Part shown: positions 1 to 10,098 of the stretch, in pieces
Numbering within the stretch: position 1 is the first letter of the stretch
Layout: each line of letters starts with the position of its first letter
Origin: Brachynemurus nebulosus
Lineage: Eukaryota; Arthropoda; Insecta; Neuroptera; Myrmeleontidae
Length of the DNA stretch: 64,000 nucleotides
NCBI GenBank assembly: GCA_035578155.1
Contig: JAPWDM010000005.1
Location: 1,178,001-1,242,000 of the forward strand
Direction: 5' to 3'
Translations under genes and position numbers: made by a program
The notes under the pieces: generated by a model
Seen by the model: the letters and a program-made list of their open reading frames with translations, nothing else
The model's database searches: none
Told to the model about the DNA's origin: nothing

Positions 1-61
1 CCCAGAATTACCTAATTTTTTTTTTGTACTGCTTTAAATGCGGAGATATCAAATAGACGAC

Positions 62-800
62 TATTTTAGTCCCTTTCTGGTCCTTCGTGGGAGCCGTGGG
101 ACTATTCACTAAATCTCGTACTACGAAGATAAACAAAGACTACTACTAATACTACGTCTGGAATCTATAAGTTTTCATACAATCTAATTCACTTTTAGCT
201 GGCATTGTCTGAGGCCTTTCAACTTAGGCTTTTAGTATTATGTTGATGTGCGAAAAATACTGTTACAACGGAAAAATTTCTCTATGGGCTTTAAAAAAGA
301 TTTTAACAAGAAAAATTTCGCTAGGTGCAAGTTGTATAACACGCAAACAGTGTTCCTTACTATTAGTTATTATTATGGATTCAATGTAACAGTGTATGAG
401 GATAGACACAATATTTATCCTGATGAATTGATTTCGAAAGCAGACGTTATGACTTAGAAAAAGAGGCTGGATCTTTTTAAAAAATGTGATTAAATATTTA
501 TTAGGACGACATTAACCCGACAACTACAAGAAATATGTGGACAATCTACTGAAAGCATACAGTGATTTGGGTGTCAACAACATGTCACTCAAAATCCATT
601 TCCTTCGTTTCCACAGAATCTAAGGAATATAAGTGGTGAACACGGAGAACGGTTCCATCCAGATATTTAAGGTATGGAGGAAAGATACCAGGGAAAATGG
701 AATGCAAGGATGCTGACTAACTACTGCCGGGACCCTTAAAAGAGATATACCAGAAGCAGAATATTCAAAAAAATCTTTTACAACTATCTTTTTATGTACC
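62..800 (+). pseudogene. Degenerate transposon-type protein gene
   Basis: Translated in shifting frames, this stretch gives pieces of a protein family repeated many times in insect and other animal genomes as uncharacterised, probably mobile-element-encoded proteins. Visible pieces in order: NYKKYVDNLLKAYSDLG at about 521-572, then NMSLKIHFL at about 578-604, HGERFHPDI at about 639-668, MEERYQGKWNARML at about 674-715, and RDIPEAEYSKKS at about 741-776. An open frame at 248-457 ending in DELISKADVMT probably belongs to it, and 70-110 may hold its beginning. At least three frameshifts and several stops break it, so it is dead. I recall the family from the conserved KIHFL, HGERFHQDI and YQGKW motifs and do not know its function. 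Sure of homology and decay, less sure of the 5' limit. Confidence 0.65.
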
Positions 801-1781
801 AAACCTGGATCCGTATTAAAGTAAATTTGTGTAAAGTTTAGACATTAAGCCCTTTAGGACAAAAAAATCTTTTTTGTTGCCCAGTGTAATTGGGCCATCA
901 CACTTTAATTTTAGAGAAAATCGGCTGTAACAGATGGGAGGACAACGAAATAATTCCATAAGTGTCCCGCCTTGCCAATTTTGATCAGGAATACTAAAAG
1001 TTTATAAATTATTCTAAACTTCTTCGTCGAAAAAGAAGTATGTCGACACGGAAGGAAAAGCTCATCGGTGCCTATAGGTAAACCGCATGCCGTATTAAAA
1101 ATAAAACAGATTGTTATTGTTTTTAATAATACTGACGAAGGTGGTAGTCAAACAAGATAACGAACCTCAAAGGCCCGGGCATCATCATCCTCCGACATCC
1201 GCCCGTGACGGGAGAAGGGTTCTTGTTGCGGTTCAATTCTCCACGTTGTTGTATACTCGTCGATTCCTTCCTAACCGGTGCGGTGCGGTAGTATCTGATG
1301 TATCTCGAAGATGCCTCGAATTCTTCTTTCTTGTAATATAACGTTGCTTGCTTGCTCATTGATTATGCATACAGTAGACGAAAAATTAATTTCATAATGA
1401 AATATGAAGGTTGATTCAAAGAAAATAATATTTTAGTGGTAAAGAAAATTTATTAAAATAATAGAAATGGAATTTCACTTGAGTTGAGTTCGTTTGGTGG
1501 CGTGTCCGTCTGTTGCTGTTGCTGTTGTTAATGTAATCAAAAGCTGCCAGCGTTCACCGCCAGCTCGCCGAAGCAACATTGTGGAAAAACGTTTGTTGTG
1601 TGGGACTGGTTTTTTTTTGTGCTTTTTATCTTTCTCTCTTTTTTTTTGTAAGATAAAAAGAAATTATTTTTTAAATAACGGCCATTGTGGATGAGAATAA
1701 ATGTCAACACAATGCGGCAATGAGTTTTAATTTACTTAAAGAAAAGAATTAAAATGAATAATACTGCAATGCTGTGGCATT
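801..1781. other. No gene seen
   Basis: AT-rich sequence with a somewhat GC-richer patch at 1140-1350 and 1490-1600. The open frames there (1111-1341, 1123-1359 on the minus strand, 1494-1694) show no recognisable motif, so I do not call them genes. Confidence 0.5.
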
Positions 1782-1869
1782 TTTATTTTTGAAGATATTT
1801 TTCCTCTAGATGGATTATTTTTTTGATGTTTGCTATGGCTCTGTTTAAAGCGAATTTCTTTACCAATAT
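1782..1869. repeat. 88-bp direct repeat, left copy
   Basis: Matches 2502-2589 with about 5 differences in 88 positions. The two copies bracket the LINE fragment, so this may be one half of an unusually long target-site duplication. Confidence 0.8.
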
Positions 1870-2039
1870 TATTATAAATGTGAGAAAAAATACAAAAATT
1901 ATACAGTGGCTAAACTTAAATAATCGAGCAAAATGTAGCATAGTAATAGTTAAAATTGATAAAAGAACAATATTAAAACTTACATACTAAAGAAAAAGTT
2001 AAAATTTACATTAAAAGAAGCAATAAAAACACAAACAGT

Positions 2040-2501
2040 CTGTAAGGCTGACACTTTTGGGGGTTGACGGCTCAGATGTTCGTGCCGTCGTTTACCTGTG
2101 TACTTGGCTGTCAGAGGGTCATTCCCAGTACTACCTCTGTCCGGTCAGATGTTCTATATAAATGTCACCTGACCGTCGAATCGTGTCCGAAACCATCAGG
2201 CATGCCATGGTCTGCGTGTATTTGTGGGCTATGCCCAGTGACTTTGTGACCCGGTAGTTCTGCGTAAACCAAGCGCCGAGCGAGCCTACGACAAATGCAT
2301 CCAATGAGACCCTGTAACCCTTTGCGGTGAACTTGGGGAGCAAGTGGGTTATATTTTTCGAGCTTCTGCTGCCTAGCTACCCCGTCCGGGGCACTCTCAA
2401 ACGGAATGCATATGTCGATAATCGGTACCGACTTACTAGCCTCATCTAAGATTACCAGATCAGGGCGAAGGTTACTCTGTACCCCGGGCACTTGTCTGTT
2501 G
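2040..2501 (-). mobile_element. 5'-truncated R2-like non-LTR retrotransposon end
   Basis: The minus strand encodes the C-terminal part of a non-LTR retrotransposon polyprotein. Frame one (2491 downwards) reads LRPDLVILDEASKSVPIIDI followed by CIPFES and QQKLEKYNPLA. A +/-1 shift near 2340 moves the frame to GYRVSLDAFVVGSLGAW, then MVSDTIRRSGDIYIEHLTGQ. The PD...D/E...K spacing followed by this tail is the pattern I know from elements with a restriction-like endonuclease (R2 type) rather than an AP endonuclease. Reverse transcriptase is missing, so the copy is 5'-truncated. The frameshift shows it is inactive. Class assignment is from memory of the motif and could be a related clade. Confidence 0.65.
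2131..2491 (-). pseudogene. LINE polyprotein C-terminus, frameshifted
   Basis: Coding part of the LINE end: the endonuclease-like segment at 2491-2345 and the SDTIR...EHLTGQ tail at 2340-2131 lie in different frames. The stop after the tail is close to the family's natural C-terminus. The enzyme would nick target DNA for reverse transcription in an intact element. Confidence 0.6.
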
Positions 2502-2589
2502 TTTATTTTTGAAGATATTTTTCCTCTAGATGGATTAAATTTATGATGTTTGCTATGTCTCTGTTTAAAGCAAATTTCTTTACCAATAA
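2502..2589. repeat. 88-bp direct repeat, right copy
   Basis: Partner of 1782-1869, offset exactly 720 bp. It begins where the LINE homology stops, as expected if it flanks an insertion. Confidence 0.8.
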
Positions 2590-2809
2590 TTCACTAGATT
2601 TTTGGACAAATGGCCACTCACAAAGTCCGGTAAATTGCCTTAATCGTACGACATATTATTATTTATTAAAATAATGGACTCGAAGACTATTGTCATAAGA
2701 TTGTCCAAAGTCATTCGTCATTTTTAATTTTACTATATAGGGTACATGGCGAAGCTGTAGCTATAAGAAGGGAAAATATGACAATCAGACTAATTTGAGT
2801 AGATATATG

Positions 2810-2960
2810 CGATTTTCACCAAATGTGGACGTTTTGGATCCTAAGGAACCAAATATTTCTAAATCTACTGGGGCTAGACAAATGAAATCAGACTCAAAAG
2901 AATTCTATATGCGGCATTAAAAGGAGAACAATTTTGACACATTTTTGTCAGGGATTCTGG
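2810..2960 (+). repeat. Dispersed repeat family B, copy 1
   Basis: Shares the core ATGAAATCAGACTCAAAA plus a following TATATGCGG-ATTAAAAGG segment with 28077-28235 and, inverted, with 62820-62960. The three copies are strongly diverged. No coding capacity or ends recognised. Confidence 0.6.
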
Positions 2961-3180
2961 AGCTACCATATTTTTAACTCCTTGGACAATTTCGACTTTT
3001 CGATTTTTTTCTATAGCCTGAAATCTCCTCTTCAAAACGCCGTTGAAAATTTTAAAATTGCTTGAGCGCTTGAAAAGTTACAAATTTTTATTTGAAAAAT
3101 GAGCTTTTTGCTAATTTTTTCCGGTTTTTAGTGTTCTAATGGGTTTTTTATGACCTGAATTTGCTTAAAATTAAATTCTA

Positions 3181-3227
3181 TGTATACCATTCTCTTCCTT
3201 ATGAAAAAGGGAAGAGAATGGTATACA
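3181..3227. repeat. Hairpin, 18-bp perfect stem
   Basis: TGTATACCATTCTCTTCC at 3181-3198 is exactly complementary to 3210-3227 with an 11-nt loop. It sits beside the piggyBac remnant and may be part of a small palindromic element. Confidence 0.75.
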
Positions 3228-3277
3228 ATAATGTCGGTTTATTAGTCACAGAACCGACTTATTATCAAGAAAACAAT

Positions 3278-3312
3278 GGGGTGCATTTGAACCCCAGTCA
3301 TGAGTTTAAAGG
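3278..3312 (+). repeat. GGGGTGC...CCCCAGTCATGAG repeat, copy 1
   Basis: About 35 bp nearly identical to 4018-4052 in the same orientation. Its first 18 bases form a GGGG...CCCC dyad. The two copies bracket the piggyBac transposase remnant, so they may be subterminal sequence of that element. Confidence 0.6.
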
Positions 3313-3595
3313 TAAAAAAATTGAGTCATGAGCTTTTTTTTTTAATTAATTATATGTAGACAAAGCATACATAAAAATGCAATGGTAAAACACTACCTAT
3401 AACGTTGTGATAACGCCAGTACAATAAGAGTAAAGACTCCAAGGACACTTTATTCAGTTAAAAAAGTATATTTAGTTAGACACTTAAAAATGACGAACAT
3501 TAGTAAATTAAAAATTATGTTTTAAAGAATTTTTTTATTATAAATTGATACAAAACGTTGAAGTAACTCAACAGGATAAACTATTATACAAGAAT

Positions 3596-3735
3596 TTAGT
3601 CAGTTACCACACAATAGGTGCAAAATAGAAGTTTGTGCTCTTCGCATATGGCTCGATGACACTTAACAAAATGAGAATGGCCTTTGCGATCTTTTTGATC
3701 TCAGACACAGGCTGCACCTTGCCTATCTCTTATCA
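3596..3735 (-). pseudogene. piggyBac transposase C-terminal zinc finger, remnant
   Basis: The minus strand encodes, from 3730 down, RDRQGAACV, a stop, then DQKDRKGHSHFVKCHRAICE and EHKLLFCTYCVVTD, ending at a natural TAA (3596-3598). The Cys/His pattern (C...C..H..C....H....C..C) and the QKDRK signature are those of the Cys-rich zinc finger that closes piggyBac-type transposases and binds element ends. The DDD catalytic domain is absent and the in-frame stop confirms decay. The neighbouring 4018-4056 repeat ends in GAGGGTTAA, which read inward is TTAA-CCCTC, a plausible piggyBac end. Confidence 0.65.
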
Positions 3736-4017
3736 ACCTGGCAATATGTAAATAATTTATTTAAAAAATATACATGAATTGATGATTACATATAAAATAT
3801 AAAATAAACTTACTGTCACAAAAGTTGAACGTAAACTCACGACTGGGTTATATACACACCCCATACAGAATTTGTAAACACACTGCGTAACCACTAACCA
3901 ACAACTAGAAGTGCGATCGACCTGACACTACTCAGAGGCCTTCGAACTAAATTATGGTTCGCACCGGGAATCGGTACTAGTGCTCGCTAGTTCAGGAGCG
4001 TAGTCTAAAGTTTGCGT

Positions 4018-4056
4018 GGGGTGCGTTTGGACCCCAGTCATGAGCTTGAGGGTTAA
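4018..4056 (+). repeat. Copy 2 of the GGGGTGC...CATGAG repeat, ending in TTAA
   Basis: Partner of 3278-3312. Its right edge reads GCTTGAGGGTTAA; CCCTC next to TTAA on the minus strand fits a piggyBac-type terminus for the remnant at 3596-3735. The matching left terminus was not found. Confidence 0.45.
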
Positions 4057-4157
4057 ATTGTATCGTGTTGGCTCCGTTGGCTTTTATCAGAATTACTGGC
4101 ATCTCAAATTTAAGAAAATTTAGGGTTGTCCATTTCATTACAGTGGCTCTCGAATGA

Positions 4158-4265
4158 GGATCGGTAGCGTAGTGGCAAAGCACTTGACTAGTTATCAAAA
4201 GGTGTTTGGTAAAAATCCCCACCGATCCAGTTTGACAAATTTCAATCACTATGACTGAAAAATTG
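4158..4265 (+). mobile_element. Degenerate tRNA-Thr-derived SINE
   Basis: 4158-4228 folds as a tRNA-like head: acceptor GGATCGG pairs with CCGATCC, an A box (TAGCGTAGTGG) is intact, and the anticodon loop CTAGTTA holds AGT. The B box is eroded (GGTAAAAATCC). It is followed by TTTCAATCACTATGAC, which matches the body of the SINEs at 49.9-50.6 kb. The decayed B box means no Pol III transcription is expected. Confidence 0.65.
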
Positions 4266-4269
4266 TCAA

Positions 4270-4955
4270 ACTAGATCACACACATCACTATGACGTGTTT
4301 TTTAATTAAATCTATATACATATATCGATGTTAGATATTTGTTAAACAAAGACCACTGCCATTATCGGCCATTATAATATTCCACTGTTAGTTCATTACT
4401 TTGTTATTTAATGAACGTGATGGAGGTATTTGTTAGATTGTTGAATTGTAACATCGATGAATACATATGTAGGCTTCAATTAACTCATTATCTCACTTAT
4501 TTAACTTTGTTGTGTTTGCCAGTTGAATACCCTTCCCCCAACGAGCATTCCTGTATACATTCCGTCATTAACTAACCTCTCAAATTCATTTGTCGTTGCC
4601 TGCTGTTACCATGGTCGATATTATTGACAGTATGTTTACATTTCAAAACGTTTCACTGTAAACAAAACCATCCCGCCCGATAACTGGAGAGTAGATCGGC
4701 CTCGGCGATGCTATTCTCATTAGAAATGTTACGAGATTCGTTACAATTTGTTTATTGTCCCATAAATTTTGTTATTAATTACAATGACTGATACCTAACT
4801 AAACTCAAATCAATGTTGAGATAACTTTCTGTACATTTAGAAAGAGTATTTAACTCTTTAAGACAGGAATTCCTAAGAATGTGACCCGTATTGCCAGATC
4901 GTCTGCAATCTTATTTTCCATTGAAAAATATAAAATTTTATTTGCAATATGTCTT
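4270..4955. other. No gene seen
   Basis: AT-rich sequence without recognisable coding or element ends. Confidence 0.5.
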
Positions 4956-4958
4956 GTT

Positions 4959-5280
4959 ATCGGTGTTGTTTAACTTTTTTATTACGCAAGTTTCCCAAAT
5001 TCCTTTAGGAAATTCCGATTGTATGAAACATGAAAAAAAGCAGTACCAAAAACCTATAATCAGCTTCAAACTTCAAATATCGAACATCAGAATTCTAGTT
5101 TTTGAAGTTTTTAAAAAATTTGGTGTATGTGGTGACGTCATTAAATTCAATTAATAACTATATAAATAAAATGAATTAGATCCGTTAGTGAACTTTGGGT
5201 AATTTGTGTGCGAAATTGTCATTTTTCTTGTAAAAATAACCATGTTTAGTCAAAAAATGTAACATATTTCGACTGATTTT
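4959..5280 (+). repeat. Dispersed repeat family C, copy 1
   Basis: Aligns with 31246-31530: both open with a GTGTTCAACC-like hAT-type end followed by CAAGTTTCCCAAATTCCTT and continue with AAAACCTA...CAG and AAATTTGGTGTAYGTGRTGACG. The frame at 4891-5154 lies in it and is not a supported gene. A perfect TGACGTCA palindrome occurs at 5130-5137. Confidence 0.6.
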
Positions 5281-5716
5281 CCGGATGTGACTTTTCTTGA
5301 CACATTTTTCTTTTGTATCCATCCTTATTTTAAAACATTTTGTTGGCTCATAAAATATCTTGGTATTTATAATTTGACCCACCGACTGAAAATTTTGGGA
5401 ACCACGACCTTAAAGAATGGACTAGAATAATCAACAATCTGATTTAGTAGCTTTCATAATAAGTTAGTATTATGTAAAAAATTTGAATCTAAACAGAATA
5501 ATATAATTTTAACTGCATCAAACTGAATCGTCATCTCTTGTCTCTTCTCGTGTATCCAATTGAAATCACGACATGGGAGGATAAGTAGGTATTACCTGTA
5601 TACACAGGTAATGAAGAATTACAGTACGATATAAAACTCGTGAGCTCCCACGATAGTATTGATTTTTTTCTGTTCAAATGAAATACGTCGTCGATCGATT
5701 CGCGTCTCTCCACTGT
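5281..5716. other. No gene seen
   Basis: AT-rich flank of the piggyBac element. The minus-strand frame at 5531-5713 has no recognisable motif. Confidence 0.5.
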
Positions 5717-6606
5717 TTAACCCTAGAATCATACGTACTCGTCAAATTGACGAACGAACTTCTCTACCTGCTCCAATACTACAACTTGTCATTGCCTGCT
5801 TGCTGTGAAACTTCTGTTATCTAATTTATTTGTTATTATAACACAGCAGACGTATTAATTTTGTTTATAGCTGCTGTCGTTTTGTTTATATTGAAATAGT
5901 GTGCGTCAAAAGGACGACGATGTATGACTAACCTATATTTTTTTTAAAGATTTTGTACTCCACATTAAAAATTTTCCTAATTTTTCTAAAATTTATTAAA
6001 GATATGGATGTTATAATTAATTTATTCAATGATTATGATAATGTGAAAGATGATTACAGCTGTTTGACTTATAGAGACGACATAATACTGAAGTTTTAAT
6101 ATATTGAATCGAAAATTAAAGAATGCGTTTCAAGTGACTTAGTAAAAGATTAACAATTTATTTTGTGGAAAATATTTTAATTTTATTATTTTTTGAGATC
6201 TTATTCGAAAAAATATTAACAAATTTTAGAAAATTTACTAATGTGCCTAATGAGGAAATAACACAATCTGTAAAGTTACAAACATCCACCGACTCATAAT
6301 AGTTCATAAATTAATTATTTGATAGACATGTCTTATGATACAATTGATGTATTTATCTATTTTTTAATTTTTATAATGAAAATATGCTTTGATAAAAAGA
6401 TTAAAAAAACTAATAAATATTTATATTAAAAAATTTTTCCAAATGCAATTTTTTTAAATATTTTCTTCGCTTTTGTAGTATTGTTATGTAAAAAAAATGT
6501 TTTTTGCAGATAAACTCTAAAACTCTCCGTAAAAATTTCATTCGTCAAAATGACGCCGATGTATGATTAACGTTCTTCGTAGACCAACGTATGAATCTAG
6601 GGTTAA
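5717..6606. mobile_element. Non-autonomous piggyBac element with TTAA duplication
   Basis: An 882-bp element (5721-6602) lies between two TTAA tetranucleotides (5717-5720 and 6603-6606). Its ends are CCCTAGAATCATACGT on the left and, read inward, CCCTAGATTCATACGT on the right: 15 of 16 match. Subterminal CGTCAAATTGACGAA on the left is mirrored by CGTCATTTTGACGAA on the right. CCCTAGA ends, TTAA target and a subterminal AAATTGACG motif are the hallmarks of piggyBac. A segment at 5903-5935 repeats the right subterminal region (GACG-CGATGTATGA-TAAC) in inverted sense relative to the left. An ATG at 6004 opens about 30 codons (MDVIINLFNDYDN...) that may be a transposase start remnant; nothing else codes. 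Confidence 0.88.
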
Positions 6607-6847
6607 GAAAGTTTACAGACATTACCACTGTTAATCTAGTCAGCTAGGCGCATCATGAACTATACTGACTTAGCTTGGTTATCCGGCTAAATCGTGGTGA
6701 GAACATTTTTATTTTTAAAGCTTAAAAAAAACTACCAATAAAATTCTGATAACAAAAAATAAATAAATAAATAGATAAATAAATTCAGAAGTTCAACAAT
6801 AGTATGCTAAGAAGTCAGTAATCGTTTAATGATTAACGTTGTATAAA

Positions 6848-6935
6848 CCAGTGTTTCTCAACCGTCGGTGCCGGGACGCAAAACTATCTCACCAGTCCGC
6901 AAAAATATGTGTGAATCATAATAAATTACAAAAAT
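6848..6935 (+). repeat. hAT-like terminal fragment
   Basis: Begins CAGTGTTTCTCAACC and continues with a GGTCCGC-like stretch, the form of many hAT-type termini. No opposite end or 8-bp duplication was found. Confidence 0.4.
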
Positions 6936-6957
6936 GTTTATAATTTTTATTTTCTGT

Positions 6958-7235
6958 TTTAAAAATACCGATATTTTCTTGAATTACCTACATGGTAGAC
7001 CAAATGATCGAAAAACGACATTTCATATTACATGACTTAATGACAATACCAGGCTAAAGGAATTTTGTTTAAAATATGCTTTTAAACATTTTTCTGGGGG
7101 TTAAAAAAGTGTTGATATTTATTTGAATTACCTAGTAGAGCAAGTGGTCGGAAAAAGTCATTTCATGTTACACGACCTAATATTATTCCAGTGAAAATGG
7201 TGATAAAAAGTAGGAGAATTCTATTTAAAATTAAA
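6958..7235 (+). repeat. Two-unit tandem repeat, 143-bp period
   Basis: GAATTACCTA...GT-GTCGRAAAA...CATTTCATRTTACAYGACYTAAT occurs at about 6981 and again at about 7124, followed in both by AGGARTTYTRTTTAAAAT. Diverged tandem duplication inside or beside the hAT-like fragment. Confidence 0.55.
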
Positions 7236-9320
7236 CCATTACGTAATCGTATACAATCGTATACAATCGTTACTTTTCTGTCTTAACCTCGTATCTCAAA
7301 AGTTCTTAACAAAATACAAAAACATATATTAAATACTGTATTTTGATCACTATGAATTTAACGATATACTTTAAAGTACGTAGTTTAGAAAGAAAAATAG
7401 CTTAGAAAGAAATATGGCTCGTGATTACTTTTAGTAAGATCTACAAGCCACCAAAGTTTCAAAAATTTTTGAGAGATACAGTTGGATACCTTTCCTTGTT
7501 AGTGCATCATAAGGAAGAGTAAATTATGTACATGTATGACTTTCTAACTCGAAACAGCCAAAAAACCACATACGACGTTAAAACGGAAAGGTAGCGATAT
7601 GTGATCCTATATATGCGACCAGTTGTATACGCTGCCCCAAATTCCCCTGTGTTCAGTTCATTGTGTTTAACAAAATAAATTGGAAAAAGAAAAACTTTTG
7701 AACTTTGTTAGATACGTTTAGACTAAAACTATTTTAATTTTAACCCAATTTTAAAATATCATCTGAATGAATACAATTTCTTTTCAGTGTTTCAAAACTA
7801 TAAATTTACTAATAATAATTAAGTCGACTGACTTCTTTGCCACTTTTTTTTTTGATGACCAAATATGTGCATCAAATTGTTATTATTGACCTAAATGAAA
7901 CATTCAGTACTGAGTTAGTTTTTTTTTATTATTATTACTTCCGTGCTAGAAACAAAAACATTGCTTACCGACTACAGTACTCTAGTATTTTATTAATCAT
8001 TGGGTTGTTGCACGCTTTCAAGTGTAATTATTTTGACAACTGTAATTTGTGTCTGATAATATCCAATAGCGTAATATCCAGCTCCGTCAGTCACGTCAGT
8101 CCGTTGTTTACATTGTTGATAATACGGTAATGGAACATCAATTATTACGTCATGACGTATTGTAATATTTGTAGGTGTGTATTCACCTGTATCTACATAT
8201 ATTAGTAATGGTCGAACATGGTTTATCCATTCAATCGATAAACACGCTATCTATTATACCAACTTGCAACTAACAATAATACAAAGATATAGGTATATCT
8301 TGTCTTAAAAATTGTATTACTTTTAGGATTTTCCGAATTGGAAATTCATCTATTATACACGGAGAGAAAAATCATATAATTTTTGTAGATAAAATTTCAG
8401 AAAAATACCATGCTCTCTTATAATGCGTGCGCGATCGACGACCAAAATAAAAAATATGTGCTAGCATGGTAAAATTTAATGTGCTAACACAACTTTTATT
8501 ACACTCTTATACACATACATATGTTATAGCTTAATTCTTGTTGTCGTACTCTTTCATTTGCGCATCTGACCCGCAACCTTATGTTGCTTGGGCTGTACCT
8601 GTAAAAACTCCGAAGATGCCCGATCTCTTCCGACTTTCGATTCTTTATGATGCATACAAAAATGATTGCCAACAATATATTCTAATAATAAAGATAGTGA
8701 AGTAACAAAATGATGAATTAAACGGTGACATCCCCGTCCTCTAAGACAGTATAATGAATACTGCTTGCTGCTTGTGAGACAATCGAATGAATCAAGGTGC
8801 TTGGTCCGACCCGTCCGAACAAGTTGGTCGTCCACACCTATGGTTGGCTATGTGACTTGCTATGAGTGAGGTAGGTACATTTCAACAGCGTTCACAACAA
8901 ACACAACCTTCTTTCTATTTTTTTCTTTCTACTATTATCAGATAGCATTGAAATATTATAATACAACATGGTAATTTTTGTAAGAAAAACAATTAAAAAA
9001 TATTTTTTTGTCGGCAATGGAACTTTTTACTGTGCTGTTTTACAAATTTTACGGAGCTAATATTACGGAAACAATATTCTATCCTTTAAATTTTCTATGA
9101 TTAATTATACACCACAAATCCAATTTTACGTAGTGGTCGGTGCAAATTTAAAGGGAAGTACAATTTAAAATCGGAAGATCAGGGGCGTCGGTTAACTTTT
9201 GTTTCGGGGGTTGGTAAATATTATTTATCTGAATTTATTTAAAACAAAATTATCTTAGGAGACAATTTACACCTAAAATTCGGTTGTGTAGACAAAGGAA
9301 ATCGAATGTTATACTAATGA
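7236..9320. other. Two kilobases without recognisable gene
   Basis: AT-rich. Contains a tandem ATCGTATACA at 7246-7268 and a 14-bp perfect palindrome TACGTCATGACGTA at about 8145. The frames at 7837-8130 and 8554-8835 (minus) show no domain or signal I recognise and are left uncalled. Confidence 0.5.
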
Positions 9321-9414
9321 ATATGAGTGACGACTTTTGGAAAACTGCCGAAAAATCAATTTCACTATCGTATTCATCAGCGTAAAAGATGCCAAATAGC
9401 GGAAGCTGCAAAAA

Positions 9415-9427
9415 TTCTAGAATATTC
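9415..9427. promoter_or_regulatory. Heat-shock element 1
   Basis: TTCTAGAATATTC: three contiguous alternating nTTCn/nGAAn units, the consensus binding site of the heat-shock factor trimer. Binding itself is inferred. Confidence 0.5.
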
Positions 9428-9517
9428 TACTTGTGAACTAGCAAAGATACCAAAAAACAAACTTCACTATTGAATTTGGCACTAAAAAATAGATTAAGTA
9501 GCGCATTTTGACAAAAA

Positions 9518-9530
9518 TTCTAGAAAGTTC
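9518..9530. promoter_or_regulatory. Heat-shock element 2
   Basis: TTCTAGAAAGTTC, same three-unit pattern, 103 bp after the first. Confidence 0.5.
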
Positions 9531-9635
9531 TATTCGTCAACTAACAAAGATATATCGAAAAATCGATTGCACCTTTTAATTGGTCATTGAATAAAAGACA
9601 TTTATTCGATGACCAATAGCACATTTTGATAAATG

Positions 9636-9648
9636 TTCTAGAATATTC
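9636..9648. promoter_or_regulatory. Heat-shock element 3
   Basis: TTCTAGAATATTC, last site of the left half of the inverted array. Confidence 0.5.
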
Positions 9649-9769
9649 TATTCGTCAAATAGCAAAAATTTTTTGTCAAAATCGGACATTTGGTTTACAT
9701 TAGTTTAATTTCGGTTGGACAATTAAGTGGTGCAGTAAATTGTCCAATATCTTTGTTAACTGACAAATC

Positions 9770-9782
9770 GAATATTCTAGAA
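9770..9782. promoter_or_regulatory. Heat-shock element 4
   Basis: GAATATTCTAGAA, first site of the right, inverted half. Confidence 0.5.
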
Positions 9783-9879
9783 TCTAGAACATTTCTCAAA
9801 ATGTGTTATTTGGTTTCTTTTTTGGTAGCCAATTCAATGGCGACGTCTGTTTTTGAATATCTTTGCTAGTTGACGAATA

Positions 9880-9892
9880 GAATATTCCAGAA
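9880..9892. promoter_or_regulatory. Heat-shock element 5
   Basis: GAATATTCCAGAA; the inner unit keeps TTC and GAA despite a change between them. Confidence 0.5.
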
Positions 9893-9982
9893 CATTTGTC
9901 AAAATGTGTAATTTGTCTTCTTTTTCAATGGACAATTAAGTGGTACAATTGATTTTTCAATATCTTTGCTAGTTGACAAATA

Positions 9983-9995
9983 GAACATTCTAGAA
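9983..9995. promoter_or_regulatory. Heat-shock element 6
   Basis: GAACATTCTAGAA; again the variable bases changed while GAA, TTC and GAA are kept. Confidence 0.5.
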
Positions 9996-10085
9996 TTTTT
10001 GTCAAAGTACACTGTTTAATCTCATTTTTAATGACCAATTTAACGGTGAAGTCTGTTTTTTGATATCTCTGCTAGTTGACAATTA

Positions 10086-10098
10086 GAATATTCTAGAA
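10086..10098. promoter_or_regulatory. Heat-shock element 7
   Basis: GAATATTCTAGAA at the outer edge of the right half, 103 bp after site 6. Confidence 0.5.

Noticed and set aside
1111..1359. Overlapping frames on both strands in a GC-richer patch
   Set aside because: Neither gives a recognisable motif; composition alone explains their length.
8554..8835. 93-codon minus-strand frame with balanced composition
   Set aside because: No domain, signal peptide, splice context or neighbouring exon could be recognised.
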